A DNA stretch of 64,000 nucleotides from a bacterium (lineage in GTDB: Bacteria; Bacillota; Bacilli; Lactobacillales; Streptococcaceae): the NCBI GenBank assembly GCA_905221125.1, contig CAJNBY010000010.1, positions 1 through 64,000 of the forward strand, in the 5' to 3' direction. Positions 8,629 to 19,122 of the stretch are shown piece after piece. Position 1 is the stretch's first letter, and each line of letters begins with the position of its first letter. A program made the position numbers and the translations under genes. The notes under the pieces were generated by a model. That model was not told where the DNA came from and did no database searches. It saw only the letters and a list, made by a program, of their open reading frames with translations.

Positions 8629-8657
8629 AGTATAACAAAATTCACTCATTTATGCAA
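8629..8657 (-). promoter_or_regulatory. Promoter of glk
   Basis: TTGCAT (8652-8657), 17-bp spacer, TGT-TATACT (8629-8634) on the minus strand. Confidence 0.75.
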
Positions 8658-8667
8658 AGGTTTGCAT
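8652..8667. promoter_or_regulatory. Palindromic operator, cre-like, over the glk -35 box
   Basis: ATGCAAA-GG-TTTGCAT is a perfect 7-bp inverted repeat. It differs from the CcpA cre consensus WTGNAANCGNWNNCA by one core base in either orientation. Overlap with the -35 hexamer fits repression. Confidence 0.5.
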
Positions 8668-8684
8668 TCAACTGATATAGATTT

Positions 8685-10052
8685 TTAATCTAGATAGTCT
8701 CCACCATCAAATCCATAATATTCCTCCAGCGTCAAACCACTTGCAGCAATGTCTTTAGCTTCTTTCCCAATATAGCGCAAATGCCATTCCTCATGCATAT
8801 AACCAGTTATACTTTCCTTACCACGAGGATATCGAACAACAAAACCATAGTCTGGCGCATGCTCTAATAACCATTGAGCAGCATTTGAATCTTCAACCAA
8901 TTGACCATCTGTGCCAATCACATCAAAAGCAAGTCCTGTCTGATGTTCACTATATCCAGGACGGGCTGAATAACGGTCCGCAGCAGCCTGCCCCTCTTGG
9001 TTCACATAACTTTGATATAATTGTGCTTGGGTTGCATAACTTCTAAAGCCACTATAATTATCGCTAATAGCATATCCTTCCTCCTGCATCTGTGCAATCA
9101 GTTTTAAAAAGGCCGCTTTTGCAGTAGCATTTTCGCCTGGATAGTAATCTTTGGACATAGGATAGTGTTTATTAGCAACTACGATTTCATCATACTTCCC
9201 TTGAAGACTATAATAAGAACCTTTATTGGTTACTTTGGAATTAGCTTTCCACAAACCAGTCGCATCTACATAATAACGTCCACCATCAACCCATTCATTG
9301 ACAGCCATTTTACCATTCGATTTTAAATAGTAATTTCCTTGCCATGTACTATAAGCATAAGATCCATCTGATTTCAAGTAATACCAAGCTTGATAGGTAG
9401 CATCATAAACCCATTCATTGATAGCCATTTTACCATCTGATTTCAAATAGTAGTTCCCTTGCCATGTACTATAAGCATACGAACCATCTGATTTCAAGTA
9501 ATACCAAGCTTGATAAGAATCATCATAAATCCATTCACCTTGTGCCATTTTACCGTTTGATTTCAAATAGTAATTTCCTTGCCATGTACTATAAGCATAC
9601 GAACCATCTGATTTCAAGTAATACCAAGCTTGATAAGAATCATCATAAATCCATTCGATCTGGGCCATTTTCCCGTCTGCTTTCAGGTAATAACTTCCCT
9701 GCCAAGCATTTTTCACTGGATTTCCATTTTCATCAAAGTAGTACCAAGCACCGTCCTGCTTAACCCAACCACTTGTTGTTGCTGAACTTGTATCAGTTTG
9801 AGTTGTAGTCTCTTGTTTTGCTTTAAAGGCGCCCTTAGGGGCATTTTTCAATTCGCAAGCCACACCATCATGATCGCGGTCTAACTTGGCAGAATAACCA
9901 GGGTCTCCCTCATGAAGATCTGAATAGCCATTAGCCCAAGCCTCTTTACAACTAGAAAAATGGATGTTTTCTTCTGCTAAAACTGGTTGTGAAAACAAAG
10001 CTAAAACTGACAACGTCGCCAAACTCATTTTAAAAAATAGACGTTTGTTCAT
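8685..10052 (-). CDS. Choline-binding protein with excalibur and VanY-like carboxypeptidase domains
   Basis: A 455-aa secreted protein. Signal peptide 1-26; excalibur calcium-binding motif (about 31-67, DRDHDGVACE); choline-binding repeats about 95-270, including nearly identical 40-residue units (131-170, 171-210, 211-250; 120-bp period in the DNA); C-terminal VanY/LdcB-type zinc carboxypeptidase with probable ligands H370, D377 (SEHQTGLAFD) and H424 (EEWHLRY). It should dock on teichoic-acid phosphocholine and trim peptidoglycan stem peptides. The locus corresponds, from memory, to pneumococcal CbpL, which shares the excalibur start but ends in a different domain. AGGAG supports the start. 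Confidence 0.88.
   Translation of the reverse strand: MNKRLFFKMSLATLSVLALFSQPVLAEENIHFSSCKEAWANGYSDLHEGDPGYSAKLDRDHDGVACELKNAPKGAFKAKQETTTQTDTSSATTSGWVKQDGAWYYFDENGNPVKNAWQGSYYLKADGKMAQIEWIYDDSYQAWYYLKSDGSYAYSTWQGNYYLKSNGKMAQGEWIYDDSYQAWYYLKSDGSYAYSTWQGNYYLKSDGKMAINEWVYDATYQAWYYLKSDGSYAYSTWQGNYYLKSNGKMAVNEWVDGGRYYVDATGLWKANSKVTNKGSYYSLQGKYDEIVVANKHYPMSKDYYPGENATAKAAFLKLIAQMQEEGYAISDNYSGFRSYATQAQLYQSYVNQEGQAAADRYSARPGYSEHQTGLAFDVIGTDGQLVEDSNAAQWLLEHAPDYGFVVRYPRGKESITGYMHEEWHLRYIGKEAKDIAASGLTLEEYYGFDGGDYLD
9300..9680 (-). repeat. 120-bp tandem repeats encoding choline-binding modules
   Basis: Motif blocks recur at about 9308, 9428, 9548 and 9668, nearly identical over 120 bp. They encode paired aromatic choline-binding repeats and could vary in number by slippage or recombination. 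Confidence 0.85.
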
Positions 10053-10101
10053 TACTTTCTCCTATAGGAATGTTATCGATTTCAATATTATTTTATCAAA
10101 C

Positions 10102-10719
10102 TTATTTCAGCAATTCAAGGAAACTTCTGGTATTTTCTACAAACTCCTTTGGTTTTTCCTTATTCAAGACATGAGGGCCGTCAGGGATAATCTGAAATTG
10201 GGATTCTGATATTAGTTTATGAAGACTTCTCATTGAACTAAGATTCGGTTTATCTTTACTACCACAAATTAGCAAGGTTGGATAGGGGCAAGTCTTTGCA
10301 ATCTCTCTTAAATCAAGTGTTTTTAATTCCTCAGAAACTCCAACCAAAAGCGATTTATCTGCTCCCTGTTTCTCAAATGTCCTTTTGGGGAGTAGTTTAA
10401 ATATCAGCAACTGAATGTAAAAAGGGATATTGCCAGCTAGTTTCAATAGACAGCCTGACAAAACCAAGGCCTGAAGATTTGGCAAATCGTAACTTGACAG
10501 CTCTAATGCAAGTGCAGCACCTAAGGACAAGCCGACCAAAATAAAAGGTTCTGTCTCTTGAGCTAGATGCTGATAAACTCGCTCCTTAGCTTTTTGATAG
10601 CTGCTAACTCCAGAAGGAAATAACTCGATAGCCTCAGAAGGATAATCTATCAGTAGATTCCGAACTTCTTTCCAACTCTCTGCTGACTGCCCTAAACCGT
10701 GTAAAAATATCAGTTTCAT
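10102..10719 (-). CDS. Alpha/beta hydrolase
   Basis: A 205-aa alpha/beta-hydrolase fold protein with oxyanion motif HGLG (7-10), nucleophile Ser65 in GLSLG (63-67), a likely acid in GSKDKPNL and His in DGPHVLN. Substrate unknown. Its ATG directly follows the pabB stop (TAG-ATG), so it is translated by coupling; this could mean a helper role in folate metabolism, but that is only context. Confidence 0.85.
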   Translation of the reverse strand: MKLIFLHGLGQSAESWKEVRNLLIDYPSEAIELFPSGVSSYQKAKERVYQHLAQETEPFILVGLSLGAALALELSSYDLPNLQALVLSGCLLKLAGNIPFYIQLLIFKLLPKRTFEKQGADKSLLVGVSEELKTLDLREIAKTCPYPTLLICGSKDKPNLSSMRSLHKLISESQFQIIPDGPHVLNKEKPKEFVENTRSFLELLK

Positions 10720-12441
10720 CTAGTTCTCCTCTAGGCTTAATTCATACAAGCCTCTCACTGCATTACAGCCGTAAATTGCTTCTGCTTGGGCTAAGTCTGC
10801 CAAGGTCAAGACTTTCTCTTCTGCCTGTCCTGTTTCTAGTAAATACTGACGATAAATTCCTGGTAAGATGCCAAGTCGGATAGGCGGTGTGTAGAGTTTC
10901 CCAGAAATTTTCAAGATCAAATTACCAATAGAGGTTTCAAGAAGTTCTCCAGACTTATTGTGGTAAATCTTCTCTTGTTCCCCTAGGTTTAAATGCGGTC
11001 GATGACTCGTTTTGAAGTAGGTAAAAGCTTGATTCAAATCCATTTCCTGCAAGCAAAGTTGAGCATGACAGAAGCTCGGACTAAGAGGTGTTAAGATTTG
11101 ACGACTGAGTTCTATTTCTCCAGACTTGTTGAGACTGATTCGTAGACGGTAATCTTGATTAGCATCACAAGCCTGACACTCTTCCTCTATCTTTTTTCTC
11201 AGTTCTTTTGCATCATAAGGAAAGGCAAAATACCGACTAGCTTTTCTCAGTCTTTCTATATGTTGCTCTTCAAACAGCAGTTGTTTTTGGCTGATTTTTC
11301 CAGTTGTAATCAGTTGGAAGCGAGCTTGTTTACGATAAAGAACTGCCGCCTTTTGATGAACCTCGCGGTATTCAGATTCCCAAGTGCTATCCCAAGTAAT
11401 GCCACCACCCACTCCATAGATGGCATTCCCTTGATGCAGTTGAATGGTCCGAATAGCAACATTGAAAATCCGTCGCCCATTTGGAAGCAAGAGACCAACC
11501 GTTCCGCAGTAGACTCCACGCGGTTGTGGCTCCAAGTCCTTGATAATCTCCATAGTCGCAATTTTGGGTGCTCCCGTTATGGAACCACAAGGAAAGAGAG
11601 AACGGAAGATTTCAATAAGGTCAACATTCTCTCGCAATTGACTCTTGATAGTCGAAGTCATCTGCCAAACAGTTGAATACTGTTCCACTTGACAAAGACG
11701 TTCCACGTGCTCACTCCCCACTTCAGAAATACGGTTCATATCATTGCGCAAGAGGTCCACAATCATCATGTTTTCAGAGCGATTTTTGGAATCTTGCTCC
11801 AACCAGCCAGCCTGTTCAAGATCTTCTTGGTCAGTCACTCCACGCTGAGTCGTCCCCTTCATTGGCCGCGTAGTCAACTCACGGTCGTTTTGCTCAAAAA
11901 AGAGCTCTGGGCTCATGGAAATCACTGCCATTTCGTCATGTTCCACATAGGCATTGTAGCCCGCCTCCTGCTCTACCACCATACGATTGTAGATGGCAAA
12001 CGGATTGGCACTTAAGTCTTGCTTGAGTTGGACGGTGTAGTTAACCTGATAGGTATCTCCCTGCCGTAAATGATGGTGAATCTGGGCAATCGCCTTTTCA
12101 TATTCTGCTTCAGACGTCACTTCCTGCCAATTTGAAGGCAAATCAACTTCATCATAAGTCAAAGGAATAGGGGAGGTCTCCACCCTATCGTGAACAGTAA
12201 AATAAAGCAAATACTCGTCCAATAAAGGTGCCTTGTGAACTGCTAGTTTCTCCTCAAAAGCAGGTGCAGCCTCGTAGCTGACATAGCCCACCACATAATA
12301 GCCTTGCTCTTGGTAGCTTTCCACTTGTACCAGCAAGGCTGTTACTTCCGCTAAATCTCTCGTTTTTAACTCTTTGATAGGCTGAGTGAAGGTGTATCTC
12401 TCCCCCAAAGCCCTAAAATCAATCACTGTTTTTCTATGCAT
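10720..12441 (-). CDS. pabB: PabB-PabC fusion, aminodeoxychorismate synthase I and lyase
   Basis: A 573-aa protein. The first about 370 residues are a chorismate-binding domain (SKNRSENMMIVDLLRND, CGSITGAPK, GVYCGTVG) that makes 4-amino-4-deoxychorismate. The C-terminal about 190 residues (LETSIGNLIL, LGILPGIYR) resemble class IV PLP aminodeoxychorismate lyase, so both later steps to p-aminobenzoate for folate would be in one chain. No glutamine amidotransferase PabA is in the window. The -10 box ends 6 nt before ATG 12441, predicting a leaderless mRNA. Confidence 0.9.
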   Translation of the reverse strand: MHRKTVIDFRALGERYTFTQPIKELKTRDLAEVTALLVQVESYQEQGYYVVGYVSYEAAPAFEEKLAVHKAPLLDEYLLYFTVHDRVETSPIPLTYDEVDLPSNWQEVTSEAEYEKAIAQIHHHLRQGDTYQVNYTVQLKQDLSANPFAIYNRMVVEQEAGYNAYVEHDEMAVISMSPELFFEQNDRELTTRPMKGTTQRGVTDQEDLEQAGWLEQDSKNRSENMMIVDLLRNDMNRISEVGSEHVERLCQVEQYSTVWQMTSTIKSQLRENVDLIEIFRSLFPCGSITGAPKIATMEIIKDLEPQPRGVYCGTVGLLLPNGRRIFNVAIRTIQLHQGNAIYGVGGGITWDSTWESEYREVHQKAAVLYRKQARFQLITTGKISQKQLLFEEQHIERLRKASRYFAFPYDAKELRKKIEEECQACDANQDYRLRISLNKSGEIELSRQILTPLSPSFCHAQLCLQEMDLNQAFTYFKTSHRPHLNLGEQEKIYHNKSGELLETSIGNLILKISGKLYTPPIRLGILPGIYRQYLLETGQAEEKVLTLADLAQAEAIYGCNAVRGLYELSLEEN

Positions 12442-12447
12442 ACCTTA

Positions 12448-12456
12448 AGTATAGCA
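12448..12456 (-). promoter_or_regulatory. Extended -10 promoter of pabB
   Basis: Minus-strand TGC-TATACT, -10 at 12448-12453, immediately downstream of the zmpB terminator and six bases from the start codon. Confidence 0.7.
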
Positions 12457-12461
12457 TAAAA

Positions 12462-12494
12462 TAAGAAAACCCTCATCTGCAAAAGCAGATGAGA
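12462..12494 (-). terminator. Terminator of zmpB
   Basis: CTCATCTGC (12472-12480), AAAA loop, GCAGATGAG (12485-12493), with a T-rich run after it on the minus strand. Confidence 0.88.
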
Positions 12495-12502
12495 GATTTC
12501 GA

Positions 12503-15500
12503 TTATTTAAAGATTGAAGTTTTAAAGCTGTTTGTTTGTTGAAGAAGTTTTTTATAGACTTTTTCTTTAAGCGTCACTGTATTATTCATAGAAACAGATT
12601 TATTTCCATTCTTATCAGTTTTCATCGTCGCTTTATCTTTTTCAACTGCAGCTGCAAATGCTCTTTGTAACTCTTCGTAACTATTGTAAGTTGTACCGTC
12701 GATTTCAACAGCATTTATTCCTGCTTTCGCTTTATCCACAACTTCTTTGAAGTATTCTTTCTTCCACTCTTCCAGTGTACTGAATTTACCATCAGAAACT
12801 TTCTTAATGATGAAGTCATCACCTAGACTAGCATGACCAGCCTGTTTAGACTCATTTTTCAGCATGTTAGAAGCATAGTTTAAGAATCCTTTTTCATATC
12901 CAAAGTAACCCCACATACGGAAGGTGTTATGTTTGAATGACATTGAACCTGGAGCACCTTCACTTGTGTTACCTCCGTAGATACCTGCAGTGATAGGCAC
13001 TGTTACGTAGGCAGTTCCAAATCCAGTTGGGTCATATGTAGCATTACCTGGACCATGTTTTGTCATGAAGTTCTTCTCTACTAAGTCATTAACAGAATTC
13101 AAATCATATGCCTTTTCTTCGTCATTCAGATCACGAACTACATCATATTGATTTTTCGTATTCGCTCCGCGTAATTTCTTATCCACTTTCTTGAACCAAG
13201 CACTATTTAAGTCTTTATCCCGTTGATTCAATACAGCTTCTCCTTCGAGGTAATCAAGAAGCATTAATGTATCATTAAATCCTTTCATATAATGATCAAT
13301 TTCATCACGAGATGCAAGGTCATTTGGATTCGTGTTATACCATTGGTTTCCATTGTTTGGACGTTCATAGGCCATGTTTAATCCTAATGCTTTAAAGTCA
13401 CCATTTGGACTGGATTCAGCAGGAGATTGTAACATCCCTTGAGCAAACGCTTCTAAGTCCGTACCTTCACGATGTCCTGAACCGCCTAAATAAACCATAC
13501 GGTCATTTACGTGAGTTGTTTCGTGAGTAAAGGCGGAAATACCAAAGTCACTAATCATATCTGTCACCATGAAGAAAACAGAATCATCTTTATATGGTTT
13601 AGGATAAACACGAGCTACTGCTCCCATACGTCCATCAGTTGCATGATAACGACCTGTTGGTCCGTATAATTCACGAACTGGTGCAACATCTTTACCACTA
13701 GCAGTGTGTCCGTAACGATCAGTACTAATTCCTTTATAGTTTTGGTTATCTAATACTGGAGTTGGTACCATATTTTGACTCTTCAATAATTGATTACGAA
13801 CTTTATCTAATGATAAACGTGACCAGAAATCTAGGTAGTTTTGTTGCCCTTTAGCTACTTTATTGATTTCAGCCTTGAATGCCTCACGCTCAGCTTCAGT
13901 ATACTTGCCATATTTCTCAAATGAACTGTATGCCATAGTGTTATATGTTGAGATTAAGAACATATGTGCATCTTTTAGGTTCAGAAGGGGAAGAATCATC
14001 TTACCGTGAACATCGTTATTTAATCCTTCATAAGCTCTGTGTTTCTTATCTGCGAATGCAGGATTTGTAGTTGTTGGTTCAACGACATATACATTATCTT
14101 TAGTTGCTTTAATGAACCAATCGTTTAAGTCTGTGTCACTTGTGAAGAGTTCCATATTGTATTTCAAGAACTCATGTAAATTACCTTTACCAGTAGCACC
14201 AGCGATCACTTCACGGTATGCATCGTGAGTACGGTCACCTTTTACATTGTTTTCTTTAGAACCAATATTGATGATTCTATCTAAGACACTAACATTCTTA
14301 CCATAGAAATCCGGTTTGAATAACATTAACTCTTTAATGTTAAAGTCATCGAATTTAACTCCGTAGTAACGGTTGAGATAAGACAAACCAAGAAGAACTG
14401 CAGCTTTATTGTCATCAATTTTCTTAATTAAGGCACGTTTAGCGGCTTCATCAGTGTTCAGTTGGTGATCTTCATTTTCCACTAACTTCGTAACGAATTG
14501 ATTAAGATTATCTTTAACATACTTGAAGCTTTCTTCTAAGTAAAGGTTCTTAATTGCGTTAACTTTTCCGTCACCATTTTTTCCGAATAATTTGTAAACA
14601 TCATCAGATTGCAATTCAACTGGACTCAATTTACTTTCGATAGCACTGATTAAATCGGCACGATCTTTAACAACCCTATTTGGTGTGTAAACAATATCAC
14701 CTAAATCGTTAATACTATATTCACGAACTTGTTGAACCTTCGATTCTTTTTGTGTAATAGCTTTAATTTCTTTCGTCTTATCTGCATAATGAATCATAAT
14801 GTGATCAGCATCTGTAAGGTCTGTGACAAAGTCATTTCCTTTCATAGCAGTAACAGACAAAACTTCTGTAGTTAATAATTTAGAACCAGCAGGAATCTTG
14901 TTACCTTGGTTAACAATCCATTCTTTATTATAGAATGGTTGAAGTTTTTCAATGTTTCGGTAAGCAAGCTCACGAGATGCATCATAATCATCAATCGCTT
15001 TATACTCCTCTTCTTTATTTAAACTATTATTTAAGCGATCTTCCACTGGTTTTCTGCTAGTAAATTTATCAGCTGTGATTCCCATTGCCTCAATTTTTTT
15101 ATTTGCTTCGTCTTGTGAAATTCCTTTCCATTTATTAGAAAGTTTATAAGATTGAAGCCCTTCACTAACATCATTAACAGTAAAGTTTGTATTTCTTACC
15201 CAATCAGCACCAAAATATTTATCGTCATTTAAATCTTTGGAACCGTATAGAATCTCTCCACCATTCTTAACTTTCATCATTGTTACATTGTTTTCAACAA
15301 GTCCCCATGACCAGTTAGAATGTACTAATCCACCAACTTCAATCGGTTTTTTAATATCGATAGTTCCTTTAGCAACTGAATTCTTCAAGAATCCTTTTTG
15401 TCCAACATCTCGTGGATCTGTACCATGATTTACTTTAGCAACAATTCCACCAAAACGAGCAACCTCTCCAGTAACGTCCGCTTCAACATAGCCCTTATCA

Positions 15501-18445
15501 ACGTTACTTCTCCAGTTTTCACTTACTAGACCACCAGCCCAGTTTCCTTTATCACCGGAAATATGAAGTTTACCGATAAAAGCAACATTTGTCATTGTAC
15601 TTTCGTCTAATTTATTCACCATACCAGTAATATCATTTCCAGCAGAAACTTTACCTGTGACTTTAATATTCTCGATATTTCCACGTTTTACAACATTTGC
15701 CAATGGAGCAACATTATTTGTCCAAGGCATTTCAATATTGACGTTTTCTAATTGTAGGTCTTTTACTGAACCACCTTCGATGTTCCCAAATAATGGTCTA
15801 GTAATATTATGAATCGCAAAATGATTTCCTTCCGTACTTGATAATGTACCTTTGAATAAATTGGTTACATAAGATTTGCCTGCTGGTTTCACATTTACCG
15901 CGTTCAAATCACTACCAATTTTATAATTTCCAGTTGGATTTTCTTGCATTGCTTTCACAAGCTCATTGAAATCATAATAAACATCATTCTCACGTGATTT
16001 TGGTTTAGCAAAATAATGTGTATAAGTTTCAGTAAAAGTATTATCAGAAGTTCTTTGCACTAAATCTGGCGCTGTAGCAGTAACTTTATATAAAATTTTT
16101 CCTTCAACCGTTACTTCTTCGATTTTATTTACTGCTAATCTAGTAACTTTATTATCACGTGTCGTAACTTTCAAATAAAAAGGTTTGATATCATTTGGAA
16201 CAGAAGATAATAAACTACTATCTGTTTCATTACCCTCAACGTCCACACTCATCAAGCTTGTTTCTTTGATGTTCTTGATCTCAACTTTTTTGAGCTCTAA
16301 CTGAATTTGTTTATCTTCTAATTTCTCAGTTTCTTCGCCTTCTCCACGATCATAAACCATCGTAGTAGATAGAGTGTATCCTTGATAATATTTCAATTTA
16401 TCTAAAGTAGCGTTTAAATTATTTTCAGATACCGTTACTTCTTTTACAAGTTGTCCATCTTTATCTTTCAACGCTAATTTGATTGATTTGATTTCTACTC
16501 CAGCTGGTTTATTTAATGTATAAGTAGCTGTAGCACTCTTCTTCAAGACATCTTTTTCTGTTTTAGCCCATTCTAAGGTTGGTTTTTCTAAACCTTTTGT
16601 ACCTTTTTTGATAATCTCATCTTGAGGTGCTTGGAGAACTGTTTCTTCTACTGTTGGAGCTTCATTTGTTTTTTCTCCACGAATTGTTTTATAGGTTTCA
16701 GTAATTTGTTTCTTACCGTTTACACCTTCTTGAGCTACTTGTCTTGTTCCGCGTTTTAAAGTGTCATCTTCTTGTTCTTTTGTTTCAAAAGGAATGACTT
16801 CTTCTCTTGTTTCAACTGTTGTTCCTTCAAGTGGTTTCGTTCCTTTTTTAACGACTTTAGAAACGGCAGGCGTTTTCACTTCTGTAGTTGTAGAAAGGAC
16901 TTTGTCAGTTTCGACACCTTCCACTGTTTCGTAAGTTGTTTTCGTAACTTGAATACCTTTAGAACCAGGGGTTTCAACTACTTCTTCATCCACATATTTT
17001 GTATCGTCTGGAACTACTTCTGTTGTGAAATCTAATTCACTCTCGGTATACTTCTCAACTGTACCTGTTGTCACTTTATATTCTGGGTTTACTTCTTGTA
17101 CTGGTGCTTGACCTTCTTGACCAGGTTCTTGAGTTCCCTTTGTTGAAACTGGTTCTTTATATGCTGGAAGTTCTGGCTGGCTTAAGGCTTGACCTTGCTG
17201 CTCGCCTTCTTTCACTTCTTGAACACCTTTTGCTTCATGATATTCTGGATTTTCTGGTTGCGTTAAGGCTTGGCCTACCTTACCTTCTTCTTGCGTACCT
17301 TTTTCTTCTACTAGAGCCTCTGGCAATTCAGGTTGCGTTAAGGCTTGGCCTACCTTACCTTCTTCTTGGGTTCCTTTAGCTGCTTGGTGATTTGGTTCAG
17401 CTTGTGGTACTGGAGTTGGGGCAGGTTGCACCTCTTTCTTAGTTCCGACAGCAATGACTTGCGACACAGGATTTTGAACAACTTGGTCTTCAACGACTTC
17501 TCTAACTTCTTGACCGTTAACCATCGAAACTTTGGTTACAAGGCGACGCTGACCATTTACTCCGGCTGTGACGATACGAGTCTGTCCTTCTGCCAAATTC
17601 GCATCTGGGCTTGTGACCGTTTCAAAAGGAATCTCTACCAAGCTCTCTTCCTGTCTAACCTGAGGCTTCTCAGAAACTGGTTTTGCTTCAACCGCAGGAG
17701 CAACTGGATTCTCTACTACAGGTTTTTCAACGACAGTTTCCGGAGCAACAGAAGGTCTTTCTTGAACGACTTCTGTTTTCTCGATTTCTTTTGAACTTTG
17801 CTTTTCTACTGGCAACTGAGGCTGTTCAGCTAAAGCTGGTCTTGATGGATGGAGTTCTGCTTCCTTGAAGTAGCCAATGTATTCATAGCCATCAATGTGG
17901 ATAATCCCTTCAGCTAAGCCTTCATGTGTAGAGGCTGAAATAGTTTGGTTATAAGAAAGTAATTCTTTATTTTCAAATGCAAATGTCCCATAAGGTACAA
18001 AGGTGCTAGCTCCTAAAGAACCAATCAAGAGAATACCTAGAACCTCTTTGCGACCTTTTTTGGACACCAAAAAGACTGCTAGAGAAGCCGTTGCCAAGCC
18101 AAGACCTGACAAAGCTAGTTCCTTACTTCCTGTGTAAGGAAGTTGTTGACTGTTAGTTGCCTTCTTACGATAAACCACATAAAGAATATCATCATCTTGA
18201 AATTCTGTAGGAACTTCATGGTGAATCAGAGCTTTTTCAGACTCAGTCAATTCCTGCTCTGCCAAATAACGGTAATGAACGCTATGAGCACCACCAACTT
18301 CATTGGCTTGTACCTTATCTACTGAAAGGGTACTAGCACCAAAAAGGAAGGCCCCGATGGCTACAGGACCTACCCCAACAGTGAGCTTACGAATTGAATA
18401 TTTAGTAATTTTTTCTAGTTGTTGTTTTGTTTTTCTCATTCTCAC
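12503..18445 (-). CDS. zmpB: Zinc metalloprotease ZmpB (M26 family)
   Basis: A 1980-aa surface protease. YSIRK signal (16-20) with export helix 24-46; LPYTG sortase motif unusually near the N-terminus (102-106) with two hydrophobic helices after it (109-127, 134-152), as known for streptococcal IgA1/Zmp proteases. Then a G5 domain (about 262-335), four imperfect 24-residue [17 protein letters not shown] repeats (about 357-460), two more G5-like modules, and the catalytic region with HETTH (1641-1645) and third ligand Glu1665. The GTG start overlaps the UPF0340 stop (GTGA); an ATG two codons on is an alternative. No clear ribosome site, so expression likely depends on coupling. ZmpB cleaves host glycoproteins; the exact substrate cannot be read. 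Confidence 0.92.
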   Translation of the reverse strand: MRMRKTKQQLEKITKYSIRKLTVGVGPVAIGAFLFGASTLSVDKVQANEVGGAHSVHYRYLAEQELTESEKALIHHEVPTEFQDDDILYVVYRKKATNSQQLPYTGSKELALSGLGLATASLAVFLVSKKGRKEVLGILLIGSLGASTFVPYGTFAFENKELLSYNQTISASTHEGLAEGIIHIDGYEYIGYFKEAELHPSRPALAEQPQLPVEKQSSKEIEKTEVVQERPSVAPETVVEKPVVENPVAPAVEAKPVSEKPQVRQEESLVEIPFETVTSPDANLAEGQTRIVTAGVNGQRRLVTKVSMVNGQEVREVVEDQVVQNPVSQVIAVGTKKEVQPAPTPVPQAEPNHQAAKGTQEEGKVGQALTQPELPEALVEEKGTQEEGKVGQALTQPENPEYHEAKGVQEVKEGEQQGQALSQPELPAYKEPVSTKGTQEPGQEGQAPVQEVNPEYKVTTGTVEKYTESELDFTTEVVPDDTKYVDEEVVETPGSKGIQVTKTTYETVEGVETDKVLSTTTEVKTPAVSKVVKKGTKPLEGTTVETREEVIPFETKEQEDDTLKRGTRQVAQEGVNGKKQITETYKTIRGEKTNEAPTVEETVLQAPQDEIIKKGTKGLEKPTLEWAKTEKDVLKKSATATYTLNKPAGVEIKSIKLALKDKDGQLVKEVTVSENNLNATLDKLKYYQGYTLSTTMVYDRGEGEETEKLEDKQIQLELKKVEIKNIKETSLMSVDVEGNETDSSLLSSVPNDIKPFYLKVTTRDNKVTRLAVNKIEEVTVEGKILYKVTATAPDLVQRTSDNTFTETYTHYFAKPKSRENDVYYDFNELVKAMQENPTGNYKIGSDLNAVNVKPAGKSYVTNLFKGTLSSTEGNHFAIHNITRPLFGNIEGGSVKDLQLENVNIEMPWTNNVAPLANVVKRGNIENIKVTGKVSAGNDITGMVNKLDESTMTNVAFIGKLHISGDKGNWAGGLVSENWRSNVDKGYVEADVTGEVARFGGIVAKVNHGTDPRDVGQKGFLKNSVAKGTIDIKKPIEVGGLVHSNWSWGLVENNVTMMKVKNGGEILYGSKDLNDDKYFGADWVRNTNFTVNDVSEGLQSYKLSNKWKGISQDEANKKIEAMGITADKFTSRKPVEDRLNNSLNKEEEYKAIDDYDASRELAYRNIEKLQPFYNKEWIVNQGNKIPAGSKLLTTEVLSVTAMKGNDFVTDLTDADHIMIHYADKTKEIKAITQKESKVQQVREYSINDLGDIVYTPNRVVKDRADLISAIESKLSPVELQSDDVYKLFGKNGDGKVNAIKNLYLEESFKYVKDNLNQFVTKLVENEDHQLNTDEAAKRALIKKIDDNKAAVLLGLSYLNRYYGVKFDDFNIKELMLFKPDFYGKNVSVLDRIINIGSKENNVKGDRTHDAYREVIAGATGKGNLHEFLKYNMELFTSDTDLNDWFIKATKDNVYVVEPTTTNPAFADKKHRAYEGLNNDVHGKMILPLLNLKDAHMFLISTYNTMAYSSFEKYGKYTEAEREAFKAEINKVAKGQQNYLDFWSRLSLDKVRNQLLKSQNMVPTPVLDNQNYKGISTDRYGHTASGKDVAPVRELYGPTGRYHATDGRMGAVARVYPKPYKDDSVFFMVTDMISDFGISAFTHETTHVNDRMVYLGGSGHREGTDLEAFAQGMLQSPAESSPNGDFKALGLNMAYERPNNGNQWYNTNPNDLASRDEIDHYMKGFNDTLMLLDYLEGEAVLNQRDKDLNSAWFKKVDKKLRGANTKNQYDVVRDLNDEEKAYDLNSVNDLVEKNFMTKHGPGNATYDPTGFGTAYVTVPITAGIYGGNTSEGAPGSMSFKHNTFRMWGYFGYEKGFLNYASNMLKNESKQAGHASLGDDFIIKKVSDGKFSTLEEWKKEYFKEVVDKAKAGINAVEIDGTTYNSYEELQRAFAAAVEKDKATMKTDKNGNKSVSMNNTVTLKEKVYKKLLQQTNSFKTSIFK

Positions 18446-19005
18446 GACTTTCTAATAGAATCTTGCGGATAATGCGCACGCGCACCTCCGATTAATTTTG
18501 GTCGACTAGCAAGAGCCGTTACATGGGCATGCCCAATCTCTCTCAAAAGAGGGCGAATCGGAACCTGAACATGCTTGACATGCATGCCAATTGCAGTATC
18601 TCCGATATCCAAACCAGCATGAGCCTTGATAAATTCAACCTCAACTGGATCCTGCATAAACTTGAAGGCTGCCAACTGACCCGAACCTCCTGCATGAAGA
18701 GTCGGAAGGACACTGACGATTTCCAGACCAAACTGCTCTGCAACTTGACGTTCAACAACGAGAGCCCGATTGACATGTTCACAGCCTTGAACAGCTAGAT
18801 GAATTCCTTTTTCCTCTAGGATATCTAGAATGGTTCTTACAATGATTTCGCCAATTTCTTGACTGGATTCCTTGCCAATCTGACCACCTATCACCTCACT
18901 AGAAGAAAGGCCCAAAACAAAGATGGATCCCTGCTTCAAATTGGCCTTTTCCAATACATCTTCTACAATCTGGCTTGTTTCTCTTTGAATATCTTTTTCC
19001 TTCAT
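18442..19005 (-). CDS. UPF0340 (TIGR01440) family protein
   Basis: A 187-aa cytosolic protein of the UPF0340 family, function unknown. Recognisable segments are [26 protein letters not shown] and [19 protein letters not shown] 19005 is chosen because GAGG lies 8 nt upstream; the in-frame ATG at 19026 would sit at the transcription start. Its end overlaps the zmpB start, making a two-gene operon with the protease, an unexplained pairing. Confidence 0.85.
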   Translation of the reverse strand: MKEKDIQRETSQIVEDVLEKANLKQGSIFVLGLSSSEVIGGQIGKESSQEIGEIIVRTILDILEEKGIHLAVQGCEHVNRALVVERQVAEQFGLEIVSVLPTLHAGGSGQLAAFKFMQDPVEVEFIKAHAGLDIGDTAIGMHVKHVQVPIRPLLREIGHAHVTALASRPKLIGGARAHYPQDSIRKS

Positions 19006-19031
19006 ACTTGATACCTCTTTTGTCATTATCT

Positions 19032-19060
19032 ATCATATCGTTTTTTCTTGTTTTTAGCAA
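19032..19060 (-). promoter_or_regulatory. Promoter of the UPF0340-zmpB operon
   Basis: TTGCTA (19055-19060), 17-bp spacer, TATGAT (19032-19037) on the minus strand. No other promoter is seen before zmpB. Confidence 0.7.
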
Positions 19061-19095
19061 GATAGACAACCTAGAAAGCTTGCTCAATTACGCAT

Positions 19096-19122
19096 AAAAC
19101 TCCCAGAATTGACTGGGAGTTA
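19096..19122 (-). terminator. Terminator of the two-component operon
   Basis: AACTCCCAG (19098-19106) pairs perfectly with CTGGGAGTT (19113-19121). The right arm overlaps the histidine kinase stop codon. Confidence 0.75.

Noticed and set aside
8581..8649. Longer glk start giving 342 residues
   Set aside because: The extension covers the glk -10 region and has no ribosome site.
16772..17868. Several plus-strand frames opposite the zmpB N-terminal half
   Set aside because: Mirror frames of Glu/Val/Pro-rich repeats; no start signals or protein-like families.
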